DNA from: Gemmatimonadota bacterium
GTDB taxonomy: Bacteria; Gemmatimonadota; Gemmatimonadetes; Palauibacterales; Palauibacteraceae
DNA length: 7,236 bases
Assembly: GCA_029288095.1 (NCBI GenBank)
Contig: JARFPW010000084.1
Span: 1 to 7,236 of the forward strand
Direction: 5' to 3'
This document shows, in pieces, positions 1-5,561 of this stretch (its first letter is position 1; every line of letters begins with the position of its first letter). The translations under genes and the position numbers were made by a program. The notes beneath the pieces are model-generated. The model was not told the origin of the DNA and ran no database searches. It worked only from the letters and a program-made list of their open reading frames with translations.

Positions 1-1493
1 ATGGCCGGCTTCAGCTGCTCCCCCTGTCCTACTACGATCGGGCGCAGACGGGCGAGTTGATGGCCCGCGTAGTTCAGGACGTGCGCAAGGCCCGGCAAGC
101 GATTACCGACCAGTTGATGGAGATCGTGCGCAAGAGCCTTACGGCGATTGCCTATATCGCCACGCTCGTGTTTCTGTCCTGGCGTCTGACCTTGATCGCG
201 TTGCTGCTCGTGCCGACTCTCGCCGGCCTCCTGGCACCGCTGACCAGGAGACTTCGACGGGGCTACCGGAAGGCCTACAACCACCAGGGTGACATCCTGA
301 GCCAACTGCAGGAAGTAATCAGCGGCGTGCGGCTCGTTAAGGCGTCGGGTACGGAAGAGCACGAGCGGCGGCGGTTCGAGGAGCGTTCGAAAAAATACAC
401 ACGGCGGATGGTGCGTAGCGGAGTGCTCGCGGAGGCCACGGGGCCGCTCTCGGAAACTGTCTCGTCCGCGATCGCGGTTGCGCTCATCATCCTCGGGGCA
501 ACCATGGTCCTGGAGGACGGATCCATGGCCCCCGCCGCGTTTCTGGCCTTCCTGGCGATCGCTCTCAGGCTGCTGTCGCCCCTCAAGCATTTGGCCACGG
601 TTCCGGCCAAGCTGCAGAGTTCTGCCGCGGGTGCAGACAGGTTCTTCGAGGTGTTCAAGCAGCCCGTCGAGCGCGACGACGGTACCCTGGCGATCGACGA
701 TCTGGAGGATTCGATTCGACTTGACGGCGTTGAGTTCTCCTACCACTCGGGCCCGCTCGTCCTGAAGGGGATCGACCTCACCATTCGGCGGGGCGAAGTC
801 ATCGCTCTCGTGGGACAGTCCGGCGGAGGCAAGAGCACGCTCGTCGATCTGCTACCGCGGTTCATCGATCCGACGGCGGGGCGCCTCGAGTACGATGGCC
901 GGGACGCCCGCGAGTATCGGCTGGCCGACTTGAGAGCGCTGTTCGGAGTCGTGAGCCAGGAGACGATCATCTTTCACGATACGGTGGCGGCGAACATCGC
1001 TTACGGAGAGCCGGGCCGGTGGACGCATGACCAGGTCATCGAGGCGGCGCGCGCAGCGAATGCGCTTGATTTCATCGAACAGATGCCGGATGGGTTCGAG
1101 AGCCAGCTCGGTGATCGGGGCGTCCGGCTTTCGGGGGGACAGCGACAACGGATTGGAATCGCTCGCGCCATTTTGAGGGATCCGCCGATTCTGATCCTCG
1201 ACGAGGCCACGTCATCACTGGATTCGGAGTCGGAACTGCTGATCCAGACCGCGCTGAACCGGTTGCTCGCGGGTCGGACTGTCTTCGTGATCGCGCACCG
1301 CCTGTCGACGGTCTACACCGCGGACAGGATCCTGGTGATAGATGATGGCCGAATCGTAGAACAGGGCACGCACGCGGAGTTGTACGCCGCTGACGGGCGG
1401 TACCGGCGACTGCACGACCTGCAACTCGCAGCTCCGCTGCAAGCGATGGAAGATGCCGCATCAGGATCCGGGGATCAGCATGATGAGTCCTGA
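1..1493 (+). CDS. MsbA-like lipid exporter ABC transporter (permease-ATPase fusion), 5' partial
   Basis: This is a half-transporter of the MsbA/ABCB type, which as a homodimer flips lipid A or a related glycolipid across the inner membrane using ATP. Reading from base 3 gives 496 residues and no start. The first residues (LPLSYYDRAQTGELMARV) are the internal helix 2/coupling-helix region of the transmembrane domain, so roughly the first 100 residues are outside the window; the TTG at 57 and ATG at 60 are internal codons. Counting from base 57, hydrophobic segments lie near residues 29-62 and 133-175. The ATPase follows: Walker A GQSGGGKST (253-261), Q-loop Q301, signature LSGGQ (358-362), Walker B ILILDE (378-383, catalytic Glu383), D-loop SSLD and H-loop His414. 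All catalytic motifs are intact. The 3' end overlaps the glycosyltransferase gene. MsbA is favoured over a peptide or drug exporter because of the acyltransferase two genes downstream; the substrate itself is inferred. Confidence 0.93.
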   Translation, partial: GRLQLLPLSYYDRAQTGELMARVVQDVRKARQAITDQLMEIVRKSLTAIAYIATLVFLSWRLTLIALLLVPTLAGLLAPLTRRLRRGYRKAYNHQGDILSQLQEVISGVRLVKASGTEEHERRRFEERSKKYTRRMVRSGVLAEATGPLSETVSSAIAVALIILGATMVLEDGSMAPAAFLAFLAIALRLLSPLKHLATVPAKLQSSAAGADRFFEVFKQPVERDDGTLAIDDLEDSIRLDGVEFSYHSGPLVLKGIDLTIRRGEVIALVGQSGGGKSTLVDLLPRFIDPTAGRLEYDGRDAREYRLADLRALFGVVSQETIIFHDTVAANIAYGEPGRWTHDQVIEAARAANALDFIEQMPDGFESQLGDRGVRLSGGQRQRIGIARAILRDPPILILDEATSSLDSESELLIQTALNRLLAGRTVFVIAHRLSTVYTADRILVIDDGRIVEQGTHAELYAADGRYRRLHDLQLAAPLQAMEDAASGSGDQHDES

Positions 1494-2577
1494 TTCCTCG
1501 ATCCACGTCCTCCACGTGGACTCGGGCCAGGAGTGGCAGTCGGTTCGCGATCAGGTCCGTCTCCTCGTGCACGGCCTGCGAGAGCAACCCGAGATCCGCC
1601 AGGCCGTCGCGACTCACGAACGGTCCCGTCTCGCGGCCGAGTGTACCGAACTCGGAATTCCGATCATTCCACTGCCGTGGTTCAGCGGCACCGATCCCCG
1701 CGCGCTGCGGGAGTTGGCCCGGCACGCGAGGGACGGCTGGGACGTGTACCACGCGCACGACGCCACGGCGCTCGCGCTCATGCTGTACATACAGGCCCTG
1801 GTCGGGTCCGACGCGGCCGTCGTCGCCTCACGACGGTTCAGCGCTCCACCTCGCTCCGTCGCGCGCTGGCACCGGGCGGACGTCGTTCTCGCGGTGTCCG
1901 GCCCCGCCCGGGACGCGTTGATTGCGGAGGGGATCGACCGTCGCCGGGTGCACGTCGTCCCAAACTGCGTCGTGGCGGAACAACCCGGGGACGTGGCCGA
2001 GGGAGCATTGCGGGCGGCTGTCGGCGCGAGCCCGGAACATCGGCTGGTCGCCTCTTTCACCGCCCTCAATCCCCACCGAGACCATGCGACGTTGATCGAA
2101 GCAGCCGCCCTGCTCCGGGAGCGTGCGCCCCAGGCCCGCTTCGTAGTTCTCGGCCGAGGTCCCGAGCGTCGAATCCTCGAAGATCTCGTGGAAGCACACG
2201 AGCTTGAGGGAAGGGTCTGCCTGCCCGGCTTCCTTCCCGATGCCCGCCAGTACATGGCGGAGATCGACGTGTTCGTCATGCCGTCGCTGCGCGCGGAAGT
2301 GACGAGCGCCTGTCTGGAGGCGATGGCCGCCGGCGTTCCCGTCGTAATGCCCGCGGCGAACAGGGCGACCAGGCCAGCCTGGGAGGCCGTTCCGGCGCGC
2401 GACCCGGAAGCGCTGGCGGCGGCACTGGAGCGCCTGTTTCGCGACCAGCGTCACCGCGATGGCCTCGTCCGGCGGGGTCGCGAATTCGCCCTGCGTCACG
2501 GCCCACCCGCGCTCGTGAGCCGCACGATGTCGGCGTATCGAGCCGTATGCCGGCAGCAGCGTCGCCGAGCTTCGTGA
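1480..2577 (+). CDS. GT4-family glycosyltransferase, divergent donor-site motifs
   Basis: This is a GT-B fold, family 4-like glycosyltransferase (365 residues), probably cytosolic or membrane-peripheral, transferring a sugar from a nucleotide-sugar to a lipid-linked acceptor. The N-terminal domain opens with IHVLHVDSGQEW, followed by WDVYHAHD (residues 87-94). The C-terminal domain carries VHVVPN (157-162), FVVLGRGPERR (221-231), VCLPGFLPD (246-254) and LEAMAAGVPVV (279-289). Several usual donor-site elements are altered: the Gly-Gly loop after EW reads QSVRDQ, PNG reads PNC, the KG of the donor loop reads RD, and the EX7E pair is spaced as E273-x6-E280. I see no transmembrane segment. The start is placed at ATG 1480 (ATG 1483 is equally possible) because GGGGA at 1470-1474 sits 5 or 8 bases upstream; ATG 1453 has its purines directly against the start codon. 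The gene overlaps the ABC transporter by 14 bases. The sugar and the acceptor are unknown. Confidence 0.86.
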   Translation: MMSPDSSIHVLHVDSGQEWQSVRDQVRLLVHGLREQPEIRQAVATHERSRLAAECTELGIPIIPLPWFSGTDPRALRELARHARDGWDVYHAHDATALALMLYIQALVGSDAAVVASRRFSAPPRSVARWHRADVVLAVSGPARDALIAEGIDRRRVHVVPNCVVAEQPGDVAEGALRAAVGASPEHRLVASFTALNPHRDHATLIEAAALLRERAPQARFVVLGRGPERRILEDLVEAHELEGRVCLPGFLPDARQYMAEIDVFVMPSLRAEVTSACLEAMAAGVPVVMPAANRATRPAWEAVPARDPEALAAALERLFRDQRHRDGLVRRGREFALRHGPPALVSRTMSAYRAVCRQQRRRAS

Positions 2578-3479
2578 GCGCCGGAACCGGCTCGGCGGAG
2601 TTCGCGGCTACGAGGCTGATCGCAGGGCTGCTCGACCGTCTGCCAGGGCCCGTGGCCGACAGCTCGGGGCGGTCCCTGGCCCGGCTGGCGAGGCTCCTCC
2701 GGTTGCGGCGCGAGGTGGCTGAGGGGCAGCTCGCGGCTGCCTTCCCGGATCGAGACGCGAAGTGGATAACAGCCACAGCCAGGAACTGTTACCTCCACTT
2801 CGGCCGAGAAGTCGCCGAAATCGCGAGGTTGTTTGAATCGGGAACCCATGCCTTGTCGGCTACCCTGCGGCTCGACGCCGGCGCCGGCGAGCACATTGAG
2901 CGGATGAAGGCGGGTGCGGGCGCCATAGTGGTGACGGGTCACCTGGGGAACTGGGAGGTCGCAGGGGCCTACTTGTCTGCACTGGGAGTTCCGGCGGCGG
3001 CCGTCGTGAAGCGGCAGAGTAACGCCCGATTCGATGCCTGGCTCCAGTCTTCCCGGCGGCGGTCGGGCGTAGAACCCATCTACATGGAAGACGCGGCACG
3101 CGTCGTGCCAGGGTTGCTGCGCACGGGTACGTCGGTAGCGATGGTAGCCGATCAGGCTGCCGGGGCGGGAGGTGAACTGGTGACTTTTTTTGGCCGACCG
3201 GCGTCGACATTCAGAGGACCGGCCAGGCTCGCCCTCGCTACGGGAGCGCCCCTGGTCTACGGTTCATTGCTGCGTGATGGTGGGGAGTACAGGATGGCTA
3301 TCGAGTCATGCGACGTGCTGGAAGGAACCGAATCCGGGCCACGGGAACGTCGGGAGCGCTCTCTGACGGAGAGCTGGGTGCGGCGTCTCGAGACCCGTGT
3401 GCGAGAGGCCCCGGAGCAGTACCTGTGGTTTCATAGACGCTGGAAAGGCGCCCGAACCAACGAGGAGACGCAAGCGTGA
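2574..3479 (+). CDS. LpxL/HtrB-family lysophospholipid (lipid A late) acyltransferase
   Basis: This protein belongs to the lipid A late acyltransferase family, which moves an acyl chain from acyl-ACP (or acyl-CoA) onto a glycolipid at the cytoplasmic face of the inner membrane. With a GTG start at 2574 it has 301 residues, normal for the family. The catalytic H-x4-E motif is VTGHLGNWE (His123, Glu128). Other family blocks are VVKRQSNARFDAW (144-156), MVADQ (190-194), FFGRPASTFRGPARLA (205-220) and the C-terminal PEQYLWFHRRWK (280-291). I see no strong N-terminal transmembrane helix, only an amphipathic stretch. The start is uncertain: ATG 2547 would add nine residues and overlap the upstream gene by 31 bases. 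I prefer GTG 2574 because it gives the same GTGA stop/start overlap as the next two junctions, although neither site has a strong ribosome binding site. Position beside MsbA and two glycosyltransferases supports a role in lipid A or a similar acylated glycolipid; a phosphatidylinositol-mannoside-type acyltransferase is a less likely reading. Confidence 0.9.
   Translation: MSAGTGSAEFAATRLIAGLLDRLPGPVADSSGRSLARLARLLRLRREVAEGQLAAAFPDRDAKWITATARNCYLHFGREVAEIARLFESGTHALSATLRLDAGAGEHIERMKAGAGAIVVTGHLGNWEVAGAYLSALGVPAAAVVKRQSNARFDAWLQSSRRRSGVEPIYMEDAARVVPGLLRTGTSVAMVADQAAGAGGELVTFFGRPASTFRGPARLALATGAPLVYGSLLRDGGEYRMAIESCDVLEGTESGPRERRERSLTESWVRRLETRVREAPEQYLWFHRRWKGARTNEETQA
3462..3467 (+). promoter_or_regulatory. 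Ribosome binding site for the GT2 gene
   Basis: GAGGAG lies 8 bases before the GTG at 3476. It fixes that GTG as the start, although the gene begins one base before the upstream stop codon. Confidence 0.75.
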
Positions 3480-4228
3480 TCTACGTCGCACTTCCGATTC
3501 ATGACGAGAGGCACACCGCAGGCGTGTTGATGTGGCGGCTGCGCGAGATATTCGCCGAACTCGGCCGTGATTTTCGGGTGCTAGCGGTGGACGACGCCTC
3601 GACGGACGGCACGGCGGAAGTGCTCGCCCAGTATGAGCGCGTGCTCCCTCTCACCGTCCTCCGAAACGATGTGCGCCTGGGCTATTCCGCGTCTCTCGAA
3701 CGGGCGATCCGGGAGGCAGTCCGGATCTCACGATACCCGAAACGCGATTCGCTGCTCGTGATGCAAGCCGATTTTTCCGACGAACCAGCGAGCATCGCGG
3801 ACATGCTTCGTCGCTACCAGGGAGGTGCGGACCTCGTCGCCGGAGCGCGCACCGACTTCGGGGCGGCGACCCGATCATTGAGAGCCGCGCGTTTCGGCGC
3901 GCGCCTGGTGGCGCGACCGGCAGCGGTGCCCGACGGGATCTCCGATCCATGGTGCGGGTTCCGCATGTATCGACTGGTGGTGCTGCGCCGCGCGCTGGCC
4001 AACCTGGGAGACGGCGAACCGTTGATGCGGCACGATGGATGGGCGGCCAACCTGGAGCTGCTGCTCAGAGTCGCGCCGTACCTCAGGCAGTGGGAGGAAA
4101 TCGAGGTTCCGCTCAACCTCACGCGCCGGTACCGTGAGAGCCGTTTCAAGGCAGTGCCGCAACTCCGCTCGTTGATGCGGGCGCGCCGCGAAGCTGCTGC
4201 CGTCGCTCCGACCGGGGATGTGCAGTGA
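3476..4228 (+). CDS. GT2-family glycosyltransferase, DPM1/polyprenyl-phosphate-glycosyltransferase-like
   Basis: This is a GT-A fold, family 2 glycosyltransferase (250 residues) resembling dolichyl-/polyprenyl-phosphate mannosyl transferases, which move a sugar from a nucleotide-sugar to a lipid phosphate at the inner membrane. Visible motifs are VALPIHDE near the N terminus (residues 4-11, where the family usually has P-x-x-N-E), the nucleotide-binding VDDASTDGT (38-46), the metal-site region LVMQADFSDEP (94-104), SDPWCGFRMYR (156-166), and WEEIEVPL (206-213) followed by RRYRESRFK (217-225). There are no membrane helices at the C terminus, so it lacks the GtrA-like or DPM3-like anchor of longer homologues and should be peripheral. 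It starts with GTG, overlaps the acyltransferase stop as GTGA, and has a good ribosome binding site. Its job is probably to supply or add a sugar to the same glycolipid handled by its neighbours; the donor sugar cannot be read from the sequence. Confidence 0.87.
   Translation: MIYVALPIHDERHTAGVLMWRLREIFAELGRDFRVLAVDDASTDGTAEVLAQYERVLPLTVLRNDVRLGYSASLERAIREAVRISRYPKRDSLLVMQADFSDEPASIADMLRRYQGGADLVAGARTDFGAATRSLRAARFGARLVARPAAVPDGISDPWCGFRMYRLVVLRRALANLGDGEPLMRHDGWAANLELLLRVAPYLRQWEEIEVPLNLTRRYRESRFKAVPQLRSLMRARREAAAVAPTGDVQ
4214..4218 (+). promoter_or_regulatory. Ribosome binding site for the DUF3108 gene
   Basis: GGGGA lies 6 bases before the GTG at 4225, inside the end of the GT2 gene. It supports GTG 4225 and thus another four-base GTGA overlap. 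Confidence 0.6.
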
Positions 4229-5058
4229 GCCGGTATTACGGTACCGCCGTGTGGTGCGGACTGGCCTTGCTCGTATCGGCCGGTCCGGACGTCCGCTCCG
4301 TGCAACCGACCGCCGAGGTCATCGCAGATACACTCGACGCGTGGCGATTCCCGGTGGGAGAGCGGTTGGAGTACTCCGTCACGTGGGGCGCCGCGCGGAT
4401 AGCGCGGAGCGCGCTCACAGTTGAGGCGGTGGATACGATCGCGGGAACGCCGGTATACCGGACGTCGCTAGAGATGAAGGGTGGCCCCCCGTTTTATCGC
4501 ATCGATGATCGGCAGGTGAGTTGGATCAGGCCATCACCGATGGCTTCCCTGCGGTTTGACCAGCAGCTACGCCAGGGCGGCTATCGCAGAGATCGAAGGC
4601 ACATTCTGGATGCCGAGGCCGGCACATATACGCGCTACGACATGCGCGATGGCAGCTACGCCCGCCATGACAAGGAGCAGGCAGTACCGATTCCTGTGGG
4701 GGCGTTGGACGACGTGTCGTTCTTCTATTTCGTCCGCCGGTCGCCTCTACGGATGGGGGAGCGCTACGAGTACGAACGGTTCTTCAAGAAGAAGGGGAAC
4801 CCGGTCGTGATCGAAGTCCTCCGCCGCGAGGAAATCCGGGTGCCCGCCGGTACCTTCAAGACGATCGTGGTGCGGCCCATCATCAAGACGAGCGGCCTGT
4901 TTTCGGAGGGTGGTCGGGCCGAGATCTATGTAACGGATGATGAGCGACGGATCCCCGTACGCGTTAAGGCCCGGATGTCGATTGGTACGGCCAATCTCTA
5001 TTTGACGAAGTACGAACCAGGTCGGCCGGGATCACTGATCGACTCACCATCGGGCTGA
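4225..5058 (+). CDS. DUF3108 domain protein, probably secreted to the periplasm
   Basis: This 277-residue protein matches the DUF3108 pattern as I know it. The N terminus has a short basic start and a hydrophobic stretch (TAVWCGLALLVSAG, residues 7-20), consistent with a Sec signal peptide or a single anchor. Cys11 lies inside the hydrophobic core and is not a convincing lipobox cysteine. The domain opens with FPVGERLEYSVTWGAARIARS (residues 42-62; family pattern F-x-V-G-E-x-L-x-Y). It continues through VGALDDVSFFYFVRRSPLRMGE (158-179), VPAGTFKTIVVRP (206-218) and IYVTDDERRIPVRVKAR (234-250), and looks mostly beta-strand. The function of DUF3108 is not established. The gene is the last in the operon and is coupled to the GT2 gene by a GTGA overlap, so a role in handling or presenting the envelope glycolipid after export is a reasonable inference, not a demonstrated one. 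Confidence 0.84.
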   Translation: MSRYYGTAVWCGLALLVSAGPDVRSVQPTAEVIADTLDAWRFPVGERLEYSVTWGAARIARSALTVEAVDTIAGTPVYRTSLEMKGGPPFYRIDDRQVSWIRPSPMASLRFDQQLRQGGYRRDRRHILDAEAGTYTRYDMRDGSYARHDKEQAVPIPVGALDDVSFFYFVRRSPLRMGERYEYERFFKKKGNPVVIEVLRREEIRVPAGTFKTIVVRPIIKTSGLFSEGGRAEIYVTDDERRIPVRVKARMSIGTANLYLTKYEPGRPGSLIDSPSG

Positions 5059-5079
5059 AATCTTAGGAAAAACAGGGCT

Positions 5080-5108
5080 TTGCGCGCCCTCGCGGCGTCG
5101 GATATATT
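5080..5108 (+). promoter_or_regulatory. Candidate sigma-70-like promoter for the 87-residue gene
   Basis: TTGCGC (5080-5085) and TATATT (5103-5108) are separated by 17 bases. The -10 matches TATAAT at five of six bases and stands out in a GC-rich stretch; the -35 keeps only TTG clearly. It lies in the gap after the DUF3108 stop and would give a leader of about 50 bases before the TTG start at 5165. Short CGCGG/CCGCG arms (5091-5095 and 5113-5117) flank the -10; they may be chance or an operator. Confidence 0.5.
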
Positions 5109-5152
5109 CGCCCCGCGAGTAGCTTCACCAGAAGCACCGGATTCCTTTTGAA

Positions 5153-5159
5153 AGGGGAG
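5153..5159 (+). promoter_or_regulatory. Strong ribosome binding site deciding a TTG start
   Basis: AGGGGAG ends 5 bases before the TTG at 5165. No ATG or GTG in that frame is placed as well, so this site is the main reason to accept TTG as the start. Confidence 0.75.
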
Positions 5160-5164
5160 CACGC

Positions 5165-5428
5165 TTGAGTTCTTCGAAGTACAAACCGACAAGTCTGGAA
5201 ATGGCTCGTGACGAGCTGTTCAGCCACATACGACGCTGCGGAGTCCTCGACGCCGAGAACACAGAACGAACAGAGTGGATGGCGGACACGGTAGGATACC
5301 TTGGAGAACGGTATCCGGACCTCAGTGAAACGGAACTGTCGGAACTGGCCGATATCGGCCATCGCTACTGTCAGCCCGCCATACCTCACGGCCCCATCGG
5401 ATCCAGCGCCAGCGAGGTGGCCGACTGA
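5165..5428 (+). CDS. Small hypothetical protein, 87 residues, TTG start
   Basis: I do not assign this protein to a known family. It is soluble, highly charged and probably helical, with no signal peptide or membrane segment. Likely helices are residues 10-25 (SLEMARDELFSHIRRC) and 33-50, then a P-D-L-S-E-T-E-L turn-helix (51-63), and a C-terminal HRYCQPAIPHG block (66-76) followed by a loose tail. Two His/Cys pairs are visible, His21-x3-Cys25 and His66-x2-Cys69; they could bind a metal, but nothing proves it. Coding is supported by the well-spaced AGGGGAG ribosome binding site, the promoter-like sequence upstream and the lack of a competing gene. It lies 106 bases after the DUF3108 gene and 133 bases before the CorC-like gene, so it may be monocistronic or lead the downstream pair. 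A small regulatory or adaptor protein is only a guess. Confidence 0.7.
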   Translation: MSSSKYKPTSLEMARDELFSHIRRCGVLDAENTERTEWMADTVGYLGERYPDLSETELSELADIGHRYCQPAIPHGPIGSSASEVAD

Positions 5429-5561
5429 CCAGACGAGGATAACCCGACCTGGAACTTCCGCTATCGCGGCTCGTAGCCAACGACGAGAGTAGCCCGGCCC
5501 TCAACGGTCCGGCCTGCGCGCGCGCCTCCGCCGCCCCCAGAGAACTGCCGTCCGTGACGTA
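5429..5561 (+). other. Intergenic gap without a convincing gene or terminator
   Basis: No open frame here has a ribosome binding site and family-like sequence. Two small perfect hairpins can be drawn, CCGC-tatc-GCGG (5458-5469) and GGCT-cgt-AGCC (5468-5478), but they share bases and neither is followed by a T-run. No clear promoter is visible. Transcription from upstream probably reads through into the CorC-like gene. Confidence 0.5.

Noticed and set aside
1..3. ATG at the very start of the window as a gene start
   Set aside because: It is in a different frame from the ABC transporter; the transporter frame (base 3) is already mid-domain at the window edge.
1453..1479. ATG 1453 as start of the GT4 gene
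   Set aside because: The only purine-rich stretch touches the start codon directly, and the added nine residues do not resemble the family N terminus, while ATG 1480/1483 has a properly spaced GGGGA.
1072..1758. Minus-strand open frame of 228 residues across the ABC/GT4 junction
   Set aside because: It is antisense to the ABC signature and Walker B region and to the GT4 N terminus, with low-complexity Arg/Pro-rich composition.
1533..2207. Plus-strand alternative frame of 224 residues inside the GT4 gene
   Set aside because: It is Arg/Gly/Pro-rich with no motif, and the overlapping frame carries clear glycosyltransferase blocks.
5072..5090. Hairpin AGGGC-TTTGCGC-GCCCT as a terminator after the DUF3108 gene
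   Set aside because: The stem is only 5 bp and has no T-run after it on the + strand. Read on the minus strand a T-run follows, but there is no minus-strand gene to end, and the hairpin overlaps the candidate -35.
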